Shown here piece after piece: positions 23,890 to 38,339 of a DNA stretch of 64,000 nucleotides (its first letter is position 1; the number at the start of each line of letters is the position of its first letter). Source of the stretch: Lepturacanthus savala (lineage: Eukaryota > Chordata > Actinopteri > Scombriformes > Trichiuridae). The notes beneath the pieces were generated by a model. That model did not search any database, had not been told where the DNA came from, and worked only from the letters and a program-made list of their open reading frames with translations. Position numbers and translations under genes: made by a program. The stretch covers positions 25,423,098 to 25,487,097 of the forward strand of contig CM060470.1 of NCBI GenBank assembly GCA_030544235.1, read 5' to 3'.

Positions 23890-26746
23890 TCAATGTATGT
23901 CCGTGTCTATTTGACTAGGTAACTATCAAACATTCCCTCCACTTTTCTGCAGTAATACATCCGTCCTAGGGCACTGCACTGCACTAATCTACTACAAAGA
24001 TCAGTTACAAGGACAAAAAACAGCTGTGTCAGTTATGATGTGGTGTGACTTTTGATCTTCTTTCATTGATATTAAGTGGTTTAGCTGAGTGCCTCATTAT
24101 CGACTCACTGCACTTCCTGCATTCAGCATGACTTTGTGTTCATGTTAGCTGACTCATGGAAGCCGAGGTTATGTTGTGCCCAAACAAATAAGTAACAATT
24201 GACATTTTCATCCCATTGATGTCATTTTACAGTTAATATTCTTTATTTGTATGTCATCTTTCTTACAGATATGCAGAGCAAAGTGCTGACATGACAAACC
24301 GACACGAAACAAACAATATATATTAAAGAAAATTAAAGGACAATATGGACAAATGACATCCATTTAAGATGGGAAGGAAAAAAATGTGTATAAAAATATC
24401 TGTCTACAAATACTTAGCTGTGTAATGCATACTAATTTATCTCTGAATTATTACCAGTTCCTATTAAAATGACCCTGATACAGTGGTTTCTAAAACCTGC
24501 CATGTTTGCACATCTGTCACAAACAGCTTTTTTATGATGAGAATCTTCCCTGAGTTAAAGCTTTCTGATTCTATAGCATTTTTCAACCTGAGACCTGAGG
24601 TCTCCACTGTTCACCCACCTTCTAAGCTCTGATTGGTTGGCTATTTCTTGAACCTGAATGAAGCAGCTGTCAATGGAGCACAGCAGGAATGTGTCCTTAA
24701 ATTATCCCCCAAAAAAATTCAAAATCCAATGGAAAAATCCCATTTCATCAAGGGAACCGGAGCAATGTTACCTTCTGGGTCGGCATACAAAATTACATCA
24801 TGCCTGTAGCTCTCTATGGGCTATGGACATTAGGCCCATTTACATTGCTGAACAAATCTGAGATGTTGGCAGCGATTCTGAGGTCTGGAACCAGGGTATA
24901 CAGACACGTCCAGGGGGCATAATCAGTAATGAATCTTCTACACTTATGTATATATGCACTGAGACAGTATGCAGACCAGGAGCCAGGCCTCCATGCCTCC
25001 TCTAACAAATCAAAGTCAGTCATGGCCTCTTATTCTGTCATTTCAGACAAGCAGAGCTGCTCTGCTGGATGGAGGCCACGCAGAGGTAAAAGATGATTAT
25101 ATTCTGCTTGCACTCTCTCCTGTCATCTTCTAACATTTCTCTTCCACAAAATGACCATGAGGAGGATGGGTAGAACACCCGTCACCCTAATGTCTCCCTG
25201 CCTTATCATGAGGCGCTCGTAAAGATCCTCTCTCTCCCCTTCAAGTACGCCAATCTCTGTATTAGCCACATGAGGGAAAGGTACCACACACACTATGTGC
25301 AAGGCTAAATGGTCGGTCACCAAAACTCAACTTCAGTTAGATCGGATTTCACCCTCAAACTATTTTATCTGTGAGGACTAAGAATTGCACTGCCAAGGAC
25401 CATTATTTCATGGCAGATTATATGCATATTCATTAAGATTATATTACATTCAATATGTTCCTGACACCCCCCACCCTTCTTGATGCATAAATGCCATCTG
25501 AGGTTTGGAAAGGATTACGTGAATAGGATGGGTAATGCTGTGTGTGATATCTAAATGATAAGTGAAGCCAAGAGTTGGACGTTCCTTCATATAACCCTTC
25601 ACCTAGCCTTTGTAATATGGACCCATTATCTGGATATCACAAGACTGATGAGTTGAGTTATATGGTAGCACTTCACTGAAAACTGTGGACCTCTGTAGTC
25701 AAAATTCAACGTTTAGAAAATACTTAAGGGTCACTGACATCAACATCAACTATAATTCTAATGCATCTCTTTCATTCTGCCCAGCAGAACCACCTTGGCT
25801 TTAATCTGTGTATTAATAGGCTGTTGTATGGCTCTTTGGGCTTTAACAGACAGAAACAGCATTGGGTTGTCACAAATACATAATGTGGACGGAAGAGAAA
25901 GAGGCAATTTGGATCCTCATTAAATTTTCAGAAGTCCTGATGGTCCTCTGAAAATTGAACCAACTGTTCCAAAACAACCTTAATTTTATGCTACAGTAAG
26001 TGCAAATTAGTTTCACAAAAAAATATTTTTTAATCACACTCTGCCGAGTTAAGTTGGTAATTGTCTATGTTCCCTTTTAGCATCACATTCAGTCATGATG
26101 ACTTCTATGATCTGTGCTCACCCCTGGTCCAATTTAGAGTTCCCTGTACAGCCTCTCTGATGCACAGTAACCCTGCAGGCCCAAGGAACCAAGATAATTA
26201 CCTTTGGTTACTGCTAATTGTTTGTCATACAGCAATGATCTGAGGTAGAATGCCGGGCTGTTATAACATTTCATTCATCAGGCAGGTGTTTATTTTCCCA
26301 ATGTGACTTGCAGTACATCTCAGATTTCACAAGCTTAGGTTCACCATGACGTCTTGATTATTAGTCCAGGAAGCAGAGGGAGTTCTTTAAAGTCAAAATA
26401 AAACAGGAGAAATAAGTACTTGAAATGTACACAAACTGATCATTTGTGTAGCCCAGCTGATTTTTTCCAGAGCTGTGTTTCTCTCTTTCCCTCCAGGCTG
26501 CAGCAGGATACCTTAGGAAACAGGAAATTGCCAATCGCCAGTCTGCTGTGTTTTACAGCCAACACATCTTTTTCTCCATTATACACAGATACAGTATTCA
26601 CAGACTCCCCGCTCTGCCGGCATCTCTGTTGTGCCTGTAACATTCTACTCTGGCCTTGTGTGTTGTTCTGCTGGCTGATGTGGCAGCAGAGTGGAAGAGG
26701 AAGACCATATCATGATGATGTCAAACACACACACATATACATATAT
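23890..26746. other. Unannotated stretch
   Basis: No recognised repeat or gene. One exon-like segment at 25047-25085 is listed separately. Confidence 0.35.
25047..25085 (+). other. Candidate 39-nt micro-exon
   Basis: A pyrimidine-rich TCTTATTCTGTCATTTCAG acceptor precedes 39 bases that are open in all three frames, and a GTAAAAG donor follows. In the second frame it would encode QAELLCWMEATQ, vaguely like a spectrin-type helix. No neighbouring exons are recognised. In 64 kb some such arrangements occur by chance, so this is weak. Confidence 0.2.
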
Positions 26747-26870
26747 AGAAAAAAATAAGAGACCACTTCATTTTTTTCTAAAATCAGCATCTCCACATGT
26801 ATACGTCTGTTGAATTCCAACACATGCACACCTTATTCTGCTTAAAGGGGCACCAGGAGTGGAATAACGT
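26747..26870. mobile_element. Possible Tc1-like terminal fragment
   Basis: AAAAAAATAAGAGACCACTT followed by AAAATCAGCATCTCCACATG resembles the terminal wording of a common fish Tc1-type repeat. Only one end is seen and no target duplication is visible. It abuts a short CA/TA tract. Confidence 0.35.
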
Positions 26871-26984
26871 AACCCAAGAACGAGAGTATGCCAAGATGCA
26901 TGAAAGCTGAGATTAAAAATAAGGGTTATTGCACCAAATCTTGATTTCTGAACTCTTCTTAAGTAAACAGTATTATGTTGTTTT

Positions 26985-27614
26985 TGTCCAGAACGGAAGC
27001 CCAGAACGGAAGGAGGACTCAGATGTGGAAATCAGGGTTATGGGTTTTATTGGTCCCAGACTGCAGCGAACTAAATACAATATCTACCTGGGTCTAGCTA
27101 CACTCGTGCTATGGCAGAAAACAAAAGGGGAACTAATCTCAAAAGAAAAGTGCTTCACCAAAAGTGTGAAGGACTGACTGAAAATTTAACAAAACAAACT
27201 CGCTCCAGAAGGAGGAAAGCACTATAATTATCTATTGAGAAACTAGGAATACGATCTACGGCTAAGAAACAAAAACAATCCTGAAGGATGAAAAAACTAC
27301 CAGAAAAATAATAAAGGGAGCAAAAAACATTCCCGCAGAACGAAAAGGCTATGAAACGCTATCAAATCTAACTCTGAACAAAGGCTATAAAAACGTATAA
27401 CAAAAAGAGACCACACATGGGCAAGGCAAAGGCTGTGATACAAAGGCTGGCTTGGGTGTGATGAACGGAGACGGACACTTTGGCATGAGACAAGGGGAAA
27501 CTTGGAACAGGTGGACACAATCAGGAATCAGGGCAGACGATCAGACTGGTGACACATGAGGAAGGGCGAGTGACCTGAAACGAGAGGAGAGTTAGGATTT
27601 TCAAAATAAAACAG
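26985..27614 (-). mobile_element. LTR-derived fragment, inverted relative of the solo LTR
   Basis: Read on the minus strand, CTGTTTTATTTTGAAA and CTCTCGTTTCAGG at 27575-27614 match the same words in the solo LTR at about 23395-23435. The general C/T-rich course, an AATAAAAC polyadenylation signal and a ...GAGTCCTCC 3' region (near 27010-27060) also correspond. It lacks the first part of the LTR and has no clear target duplication, so it is a diverged, 5'-truncated copy. Confidence 0.6.
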
Positions 27615-27889
27615 AGCTGTATATGTATGTATATACTTGTATATTTCTATATATAACTCTTGCATCATCAAATTTTCAATATTATTATTGTATTGTATGT
27701 ATACGTGTGAGTGAATGTGTTTGTACGTATATGTGTGTTTGTATGTATAGATCGATCCTTGCATATTTAATTTAATTTTTTTTAACATATTTTTATGTCT
27801 AATATATATTTTATATTATATTCTTTCTATTCAATATCTTAATTTATAGCTTATATTTATTATACTCTTAATATATTTATATAATTCAT
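27615..27889. repeat. AT-rich low-complexity stretch
   Basis: TATG/TATA-rich sequence without a clear single unit. Confidence 0.6.
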
Positions 27890-28165
27890 AATAATGATGT
27901 ATACAGAATAGGTAACTGTGTAATTCATTTATTTCTATTTTTCCAATAATTCCATGTGCAATAATCTACCACCTACCTCATACTATGTGCACTTTTACAT
28001 AAACATGTTTACTTTTTTCTCTTCTCATTTCTAATTCATTTAATTTTCTTTATGTTTTCGTGTTGTCTTATATTTTATAACAGTGTTGTATGTGAGGTGT
28101 TGAAGCTTCAGTTTCCCTGAGGGAACGTTCCAAAGGATCGATAAAGTCATATCTTATCTCATCTG
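27890..28165 (+). mobile_element. LINE 3'-tail-like sequence
   Basis: The segment ending GAGGGAACGTTCCAAAGGATCGATAAAGTCATATCTTATCTC resembles the 3' tails of fish non-LTR retrotransposons, which end with an 'ATAAAG' stretch followed by short repeats. No coding part is present, so the call is tentative. Confidence 0.35.
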
Positions 28166-30962
28166 ATATATCTGATGGATCATGGCAGGCATCTCTGGTT
28201 CTTTTCAGAGTTTTTGTCATGTTTGTGAAGATTAGTAAAATGACTTTTGCATAAGCCCTATAGAAACATATAATTCATAGTGCTGACAGTCCAACGATTT
28301 GGCCATATTGAACCTGGCAGTATATGCTTCTATTCTATATGACAGGATAACATAAACCACTCCGATGATGCGGCTTATGTAATCTCTTACTCAGTCTTAC
28401 GTCATGTCTTACTCAATCTTACAATCTGTCATGAACCCCAGTCACAGGTGCCAGAATGGTTTCTAAATGTATGAACAATTAAAAAAACACCATTGCAAGA
28501 TTTGACTTGGGATACAAACAAAGCATATTGTATATTTATGCATTTTTCTGAATTTTAATGAACAAAATAATTGAAATTGAGTGATATTGAACTGTCTCTG
28601 ATTTTCTCCTATTGATTGATGACCACTTAATATTTTCCACTGTCAGTATTTTTGTGAACTGAAAGTAATAATATAATTGCAAGCACTCCAAAGTAATTTT
28701 GCGCTTTCGTTTTTTTCATCTTCATAGAAATGAATGAAGACTGGCAGTAGAAAGGTAATAGGCTTTCAATAGAAATCTGAGCGGTTCATCTGTGCTGTCA
28801 GAGCTGTTCCTGACCAACGTGGCGCCAGAGACAAAATATATGCTGGTGCACCCCCCAATATTGTAACAAATGCACACACAGAAACGGGGAAAACAATTTG
28901 TTTTGGTTTATTGTATGAAGACAGTATAAACAAATAGTAATAAAGCAAGTAGCACACACTAACATTTTACAAAAATTAGTACACTAAAAAAAATACTATA
29001 AACAAAATACCCATAAATACCTGAAGCAAATAATAATAGATAATAAAACAGATAGATAAAAATAGATAGTACTAGTGCAAATACACATACAACGAAAAGT
29101 AACAAAAGGTAGTGCACACAATAACTTGTTACACACATTACTACACTAATAAATACCACTGTTGGGTTGTGCAGAGGTAGAGGGGACCTGTGCGTCACTT
29201 GCTGAGGTGGATGGGGAAAGATACTTCAGCAGCGCATCTAAAAAGAGGAGATACATATATTTGACAAACTGGGCTTTTTTCATACTAATCAAATAGCTGT
29301 TGATTGTGAAACCATCATGGCATAAATAAAACAGCACCTAACAGCCTGCCTTGATCTAATGACATGACATGTATTATTCATAGTCTGATTTAAATAATAT
29401 TTTATTCCTAAAAACATGGCGAAAATTGATTTTTTACAGAATTTTTTGATGTATGGAGTGATAAAATGAGATTTCCAATTCACTCAATAAAAATCTTTGC
29501 CTCTAATATGTAAACAAAATGAAAGAAGAATGTTGAGCTTGGCTTTATCCATTGTTCAGATTTCTGTTCTGGAAATGTTTGCACAGTAGCAGCACATATA
29601 GATGATGCCTCATTTACACATTTAAACAGAACATTTTAGAAAACTTGTGATATAAATTAGTTCAGTTTAATTAACTGAGGAAGTTTCATGTCAGTTTCAG
29701 GTGATATCTATTAGTACATAAACAAAAACATATAGCCTGCCATGTCAGGTTCAATTCATTTTCAAGAGCTTTGGGGCCTGTGGATCCCTGATTATTACAA
29801 GAAAAGTAACGTTTGGCCAATATATTAAATCATGTTACTTAATATTCATTCCCCCAAGCATTGAGTCTTTCTTTCCATCTTAGAATCTTAAAATGGGAGT
29901 AAGATTAGCTGACATTAACTCCAGCTAAATGTGGACAGTATTCCTAAAAACAAGTAGCTATGACGCAGTAGTATTGACGTTAAGTAGCATAACGGCTGAG
30001 CTAACGTTAGCTTGTAATTGAAATAACTGTCACTGTAGTTGCGTTGCGTTTGGACCATTTTATATTAACTATTTTATCACATAATAACCCTACCTCTGTC
30101 TCTCCTGCTTCTCCTCCTCCTCTTCTCTTCTAGTGTATTGTTGACTAATTTTTTGAAAAGTTTATTTATTTAAAAAAAAAAAACAACAACTCCCTCCACT
30201 TGTCTCCAACTTGTGTTGTGTCCCTCTTTTAATGTAGAATGCAAGACAGTGTTCACATTTATTTTGAGCAAAAAGTTTGGCACCACAGAGGAGGCCTGAA
30301 TGTGGCCTGTGTCTCTATTACATGGGCATTGAATCAAAAGCCTGCCTATCAAAACAGAAGGTCCAACAGAACAATAAAATGCCCCCCGGGAAATATGCCA
30401 GATCTCAACGTTGGCTCCATACGAAACGTTGCACTTCCTCCTAGAAGCAGCACATATGTTCCCTGGGGCAGGATGAACAGCTCCGCCTAGGAGAATAGGG
30501 AGAGGAGGGGGAAAGAGGAGTGTCTCCATCTGTCTGTGGATCTGGATCTGGGGGGCTCACAGGCCTTTACATCTCCCCCTGAAAGAGAAGGGGCTACGCA
30601 GATATATCAATGAACACACTTAGATTCGCAGCTTCCTGGCCTTGTGCTCTGTGGCTTTCATTTAGCCGCCAGTGTTTGCCAAGGTTCGGATGGACAACAA
30701 AGCCACATATGGACATGAAATAACACGCTTAGTTTAAAGGTCTTTATGTATTTTTCTGTTGCTCTGTTCTGTTTTCTTTCATTACCTTTGGCTACAACTT
30801 CAGCTGCAACAATCAGCCGATATTTAAACAATACTATATGCATTTAGTGTATTTTACCTCTTTATCTTTGCACACCTTCTGGAATAAACATATGCAATAC
30901 AATACAGTTAAGATCATAAGTGATCTTAACTATCCTGACATATCAATGTGTGTTTATGTGTA

Positions 30963-30966
<4 letters not shown>
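28166..30966. other. Unannotated stretch
   Basis: No transposon or gene recognised. A non-repetitive block at 30240-30500 looks compositionally like regulatory DNA. Confidence 0.35.

Positions 30967-31048
<82 letters not shown>
30967..31048. repeat. (GT)n microsatellite
   Basis: About 41 GT dinucleotides. The Cys-Val or Thr-His repeat frames across it are artefacts. Confidence 0.97.
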
Positions 31049-31883
<835 letters not shown>

Positions 31884-32089
31884 CCAAGGCCATCATAGGC
31901 AATGATTCAGAGGCAAGTCTTCTCATTAGATGCATCAGGACATTATTTTCTTGTGGCAGTCTAGATTCTCCTGGAACTGGATATTTTGTTCATTTAACAA
32001 ACACTGGTACATTAACCACAGAAACTTAATGAAAGAAAATTAGCCACACACTGTTGACGCTCTGTGTTTATTTGCCCTTTTTCTCCCAG

Positions 32090-32127
32090 GGAAAGAAGAG
32101 GGGATGTTCAAATATTCTCCCTTTCAG
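32090..32127 (+). other. Candidate 38-nt micro-exon
   Basis: A strong acceptor (TTTGCCCTTTTTCTCCCAG, 32071-32089) precedes 38 bases, which end in CAG followed by the donor GTAAGA. One frame reads KEEGMFKYSPFQ; all three are open. The splice sites are better than most chance pairs in this window. No flanking exons of the same gene are recognised and conservation cannot be tested here, so it stays a candidate. Confidence 0.3.
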
Positions 32128-35100
32128 GTAAGATTCGTGTCAAATTATAGAACAGCTTGACCGCACATGGCGTTTGTTTACAGCTTTGGATCTGCTGTGG
32201 AATTTTCCATATGAACACGTTAGCTGCTGATTCGGAACAAACTAAATGAGCCACATGTGTGAAAATGCCCTAAAACAAGGCCCACATTAAAAGAATGTAA
32301 AACATTTACAGTCAAGTTCTAGATTGTTATAGCCTGAATTGATTTGTGGCATTGTTAGGTATATTTATTGTATTGGACAGTTACATAATAGGCTCAATGA
32401 GTAATGTCTAAAATGATGAGTAGAGTAGTAGGATTACTATCTGAGCTTCAACTTTAATTCAACTTTATTTATACTGTGTATAAATAGTAATATGCACTGA
32501 TCATACAGACATGCAGCAAATAGTGCTTCACATAACACAATTGAAGCAATATAGTGAACAAAAATAGGTAACAATAAAATTTTTTGTACACTCAGTTTTG
32601 CAAGTCTAAGAATTAGAAAGAAGAAAGAAAGTCAGCAGCACCAATTAAGATTAGTGTTTTAAGTAGGTGACAATTCAAGTTGCTGGCTAGTATGAAATCT
32701 CTATGGACATTCATATAATCTTACTAATGATGACTAACTAAACTACCACTTGCTCCTTTTTTGAAATGTTCTGCCAGGATCTCAGATTTCAGATATGGAA
32801 ATACCTATCTAGTTATATTTGGATGACCATAATGTGACCTGCCTTTTAAATACTCTGACAAAGTCAATGAGATCATTTTGATCCTTGACTGAGAAAAGGG
32901 TGTTATCTTGCTGGCAGGATCAATGTTTTATCTTTCTAATCCGGATTACAAGTTTAGAAATACAGTGTCCAGGGCTGATGCTAAACTAGCTGTTGATTTT
33001 CAGTAAATTTCTCCAAAAACTGTCTGCTTAATCCACAGCGTGTTGTTTTCTATTTCTTCATGTTTGTTCCAGAAGGAAATCTGGTCTTTCAGGTACTTCA
33101 CAGAACAGGCACCTCACTATTCTATTGTGATTTCACAAGATCTTTTAATTAATTTCATCTAGCTGCACATATAGCCTACTGATAATAATACTTATTACTT
33201 ATCTGATTTATCTACTCTAATTGTCTGCTCCATGCCAATGTTTATGTATTTAATATAATAGTCCTATCGAGTTATCTAGATTAGACTATATACAATATTC
33301 CCTGTAATAGTTGATGCTTTTTTTATTAGGTGGCCACACAGCTGGTGCCCAGCCTACACAACAGATATACATTTTTACAACTATATAATTATTGTATTAA
33401 AAAGCTGTTTAGAGTAACATGATGTAATACTGATCTTGTTGTTAATCCATGGCCTGAGATCATAAGGCCGAACACACTGACATGCTCTCTCCCTTCTTAG
33501 CGATTCTTCTCTCTGTTTCCTACCGATCTTGAACTCAGAAATAGACTTCTGCATGGTTTGATTTATGTTATTCTGTTCCATAAGTAATGAGTCTACCTTT
33601 TAACAGAGCTGTAATTTTCCAAAGGTCAAGGAAGATGATGAAGTTGCCCTGAGGACCCACCAACACATTATCCCTCAGCGATGACTAAGGTAGCCAGGTA
33701 CTCCTGCTCTTTGTGCATAAATGTGATGCTTATGCGTAATCCCACCTGTGTGAACCTCTCGCTCGGCTGAAAATAACACAGCTGGACACTGTGTTATATA
33801 CAACACTCAACTCAGAGCAGCTCGGCACACTGTCTCTCCCTTTTTTTTGTATCTGAAAAGTTAATAAAACAGCACTTCTGTCTGGCTTACATTTTTAAAC
33901 ACACAGTGACAATGAAAGAGGCAATTGGATGAAGGACAGATGGAAAATATTATAGTGGATACTTGATGACTCAGGAAATAATAGGGTTGTCATCTCCTTC
34001 TTTTCGAATCGCACATTTCATCTAAGCTGCGTGTTGGATGTGATCCCCTGGCCCTGAGTGTGACAGAACTCATAAACCTCAGCCATCTCCCTACTTAAAA
34101 TTTGGACAATGTTATTCTGAAGAAGACATTGTGCAGCTGCTGTGTCACCCGGCGAGAAACCGAAGCTATGAGCCCGCGCCGTTATTAATATCTCGTATGC
34201 ACAAGCATGGAGTTATTGAGTTGTGGGTCGTACAAACACTGAATCTTACTGGCTTTAAACAGATGAGAGGTGGGAGACAATCATCGTGGCCCATTATACA
34301 GAACCTTATCTCTGTGAATGATGCTGAGTGTGGCTTCAGTGCCTCAGGTTTGTCCTCTAAAATTACTTTGGGTAATGAAGGATTGTATTTGTAAATGGTG
34401 GAGATTTTCCATCTAACGAGGATTGTTAGTGAAGTATTTGCAATGCCAACAGGGACTGATTAGTTCATTCAATCTTTGGGGAACACACACACACACACAA
34501 TGGGAGGTTTGTGAATATCATGTCATAATGACAACTCTTCTCCAGAGGGAAATGTTGACAGTCTACGTCTCTGCAAACCACAGATGTGTAGAATGTCAAC
34601 GTCTCTGACGTGGTGATGTAGTCCAGACAACGTTCCTCTTAGATTTTTCTTTTCTTAGCAGCAGGAGGAGGGTTGTGTGGATGGCTTAATGCATTGTACC
34701 CTAACCCTACTGCTGTCTAATTAATCATTTTAATGGATCACATCATGCATTTTACTGTCGTTCAGCCAGACATCTTACTGGCATTTGTCCAGTCATGTGT
34801 TTTTGTGCGTAAATTTAACCACATCATAACCACAGCATTGTCACACCATAAAAAAGTATATATGCATGTGTCAAAAACTTTGATATGGCAAATCTGAAAC
34901 TTTCATATTCAATATATATCTGTGGTTTTGCAGAAATATTCAATGTCTCCTGCTGGCGACTGGTTTACATGCTGAAGTATATATTATATCTGCTTGCTGG
35001 CTACAGTACAGATACAGCAAGCTCTACTCTGCAGTGGAGACACTCCTGGAAGTTAAAGTCTATGGAAACAGAACCCTCATATAATAAATATGAACCAAGA

Positions 35101-37260
35101 GTCTCATATTAACAAAAAAAAAGTTTTTTCATGGGTTTTTAATGCAGTAGGCCTGAAATTCAAGGTTCTTTTGAATTGATGATTTTTGGATACTATGGCA
35201 GCCTTGTCTCGTAGAGAAACTTCTCCTTTAGAGGCTTTATACGCAACAAATATGTTAATCCAGTCACGTTTTGATGGAAACATAAAGGATGGTTTTACAA
35301 TTTTTTAATTCTGCATTAAAACAACAGTCCAAAAACATTAAAATTAATAATTAATAAAAACCTTTTTTAGCTATAATCTTTCTACCTCTTCCTACTGACT
35401 ATTTTACTAGACAACCCACAAATTTAAATGTTTATCTGAAGCTAATATCAGTCAAATCAAGTAGAAATCTTTAAGCATTAGTCTTTTTAGTGTCAAAGTC
35501 CATCTTTTTGATCGAGACTGGGAAACACTAATTTGACTAACTCAGGCTACTGAATCCTAGTAAGTGTGAGATAATCTTTTAAACGTCATTTTTCTTTGCA
35601 TGAAATGACAGTGATGTACATGAACTGCAATATACTGTATGTCTAATGTAGAGCTGCAATGCAGTGTAGAAGCCTTGCCTCCTTTATTCTATTGCAATTC
35701 ATTATTTGTGGATCTGTGTCCTTTGGGCAAACAACACTATCAATACTGCATCTACTCGCCCCGATCAATGAACAAGTTATTTAGGGAATTGGCCGCCCCT
35801 CCTCCTCATGCACTAGCTCGTTTGTGCTCACACATTGCTATGTTTAAATTTCTCTTCAGCATAACTGCTTCAAATGTACATTCTAAAAAAAAACACATCC
35901 ACACCATATTTTGTTCTTATTTTTTTAAAGATTGTGGATTCAGTAGTCCATACAACCCAACTACACCACCACCCCCCTCCCCCCACCACCGCCCCCCCCG
36001 CAGTCCATTAGCAAATGCCAATAAGCCCTCTGTAGCGTGACAGCATGTTCCCAAACAAATTAGAGTCCTAAAGACAACAGCAATATTATTATTTTCAATC
36101 CACCATCATGTGTTCATTAATCTTCATTTGGACTTGATGAGTGTGGCAATCAAATGAAATTATACCCCTGTTTTGGCCTCTTGTGGATACCCCCCCTCTC
36201 TAAACTCCTATCTGACGCGTTCCCGCAAGCTATTGGAATACAACTGAATTTCCAAATGACGTTAGATTCATTTTGTCTGATTAGCAGCTAAATATATCGC
36301 CGAACTCCTTCAAAGTCATTAACGGCATCAACAACGGCTACAGAGGCAAACACAGATGAGATGCGCTATCCGGCATAAGTGGAATCAAGACCGTTTCACA
36401 GAGGGAGGGGGAAGCGATCCTCCCAGCAGGTCAGCAGAGTTTAGGAGGTTAAATAATGAAAGCTAAAACCATACAGCAGCTTTTGTTAGATTGTGCAAAC
36501 ACGCCAAATCTCCCGTGCTCTCTGTGAGATCGGAGATCTCGGCCGGTAATTAGAAGGTGTGTGTTCGAGGCCTGGCTCTATTGCTTTAAATCACTGTAAT
36601 TGCCCTTGATTTCCTCTTAAAACATCATTATTCATCCCCCCATAATTACCGGCACATCTGCGGGAGCACACGTGCCTCTGACATCACCGAGCAGTCTGCC
36701 CGCTTTGCTGCCTGCTGGTGTCCTGCCCTGATGGTGTGAAGACAGAGTAGCATTGCAAGGAAGACATTAGAAGTTAAAAGACCTAAAAGACCTAGTTTCA
36801 CTTCCTCTTAGCCTCCCTATGTCTCTCTACATTACTGATCAGCATGTCGAATTACATTTTCAAAATAGCCAACTAGGCGTCCTGCTGTTTGTATCTGCGG
36901 GCAAATTTCAAAGCACTATTTTATTATATAAAATGTGACAAAAGCGCGGGGAGGTAACGACAACACTTCTCTGCTTCATTGTGGTCTTTGATGAGACTCA
37001 GCAATAGGTTCTTTGAATATATTTGAATATTTCTGGTTATTGTCGGCGGTGCATTCGGGCGAGAAGCTGGAAAATGTGCAGCCTTAAAATGGTCAGCTTG
37101 AAGGGACAGCGTGCTCAATGATACCCATGGGTCCTCACTTTATAGCATGAAATATAAAATACTATAAAATAGAGAGACTTTTGTGCCAGATGCATAGCCT
37201 GCCCGCCTCCTTTTCAATATCCCTGGTGTTGTGTCTCTTTTTTTTCCTCCTTCCCCAACA
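32128..37260. other. Unannotated, repeat-poor interval
   Basis: Five kilobases with hardly any recognisable transposon. Blocks at 34020-34400 and 36200-36740 have the texture of conserved non-coding DNA. A C-rich tract lies at 35967-36000. Confidence 0.4.
36200..36740. promoter_or_regulatory. Candidate conserved non-coding element
   Basis: Non-repetitive, CpG-containing sequence. It has homeodomain-type cores (GGTAATTAGA near 36544, CATAATTACC near 36640) and GAGATCGGAGATCTC near 36527. This resembles vertebrate developmental enhancers in texture. Conservation is not demonstrated. Confidence 0.3.
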
Positions 37261-37880
37261 AGGCGAGGCAAATTTATTTGTACAGCACATTTCAGCAACA
37301 GCATTAAAGTGCTGTACATAAAACATTAAAAGCATTAAGACAAAGTGCACAAGAAACACATTGTAAAAGAACATTTACATACAATTAATCCAGCTATTAA
37401 AGGCTTAAAAGAAACTGACAGAGCAGTGTAAGAAATTAGAAGCAATATGATTTAATAAAAAGCCAGTGGCAAACACCAAGGTCTTCAGCCTTCATTTAAA
37501 GGAACTGAGAGCTGCAGCAGATCTGCAGTGCATTTTCTGGGAGTTTGTTCCAGATATGTAGAGCACAAAAAGTGAACGCTGCTTCTTCATGTTAAGCTGC
37601 GACTCTGGGGACAGAAAGCGGACCTGTTCCAGATGATCTGAGAGGTCTGGATGATTCAAAACATAGCAGCAGATCAGAAATATATTAAGGCCCTAAACCT
37701 TTGAGTGTGTAAACCAATGGCGGCATGTTTGACAGAAAAGCTAGAAAAAAAACTCAGAACTGGATTGATGTGGTCCACTTTCTTGGTCCTGAGCAGCAGT
37801 GCTCTGTATCAGCTACAGCTGTCTTTGTCTGATCCACTTTTTAGAGATCTGTAAAAATGCTTTTACAGTAGTCGGACGAC
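37261..37880 (-). mobile_element. LINE fragment (reverse transcriptase C-terminus and 3' UTR)
   Basis: Read on the minus strand, the upstream end has SDYCKSIFTDL and, in a shifted frame, LLLRTKKVDHINPVL. Both match the conserved end of the reverse transcriptase region in fish Jockey-group LINEs (L2/Rex1-like). The 3' part ends at GCAAATTTATTTGTACAGCA (reverse sense near 37268-37287), the usual 3' terminus of an abundant fish LINE. Frameshifts, stops and an internal deletion make it non-functional. It lies 110 bases from the Tc1 fragment at 37991. Confidence 0.7.
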
Positions 37881-37990
37881 GAAAAGAAAATGTCTTTATT
37901 TTATTTACAGTTTAAAAGAAAAAAAAAAACTTTCAGTTTTTAAAAAGAGGCCTTTCCTGGATAGTCCATTCCTGCGAATGTTTTTTTCAT

Positions 37991-38338
37991 CAAAGGCAGG
38001 TCAGTTTTCTATCTTCTCTAACCAGCTAGACTGTTTTCAGCTGTGCTAACATGATTGCACAAGGGTTTTCTAATCATACATTAACCTTCTGAAGCAATGA
38101 GCAAACACATTGTACCATTAAAACACTGCAGTGATAGTTGCTGGAAATGAGCCTCTATACACATATGTAGATATTACACCAAAAATCAGACATTTGCAGC
38201 TAGAATAGTAATTTACCACATTAGAAATATATAGAGTGTATTTCTGATTTGTTTAAAGTTATCTGCATTGAAAAAACTGTGTTTTTCTTTCAAAAATAAT
38301 GACATTTCTAAGTGGCCCCAAACTTTTGAATGGTAGTA
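37991..38338. mobile_element. Tc1-like element, one terminal arm
   Basis: It corresponds to the right arm of the family at 3291-4015, from AAGGGTTTTCTAATCATACA through GCAGCTAGAATAGTAATTTA to the terminus CCCCAAACTTTTGAATGG. It extends further inward (from about 37991, GGCAGGTCAGTTTTCTATCT) than the deleted copy. There is no second terminus and no transposase. Confidence 0.8.
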
Positions 38339-38339
38339 T

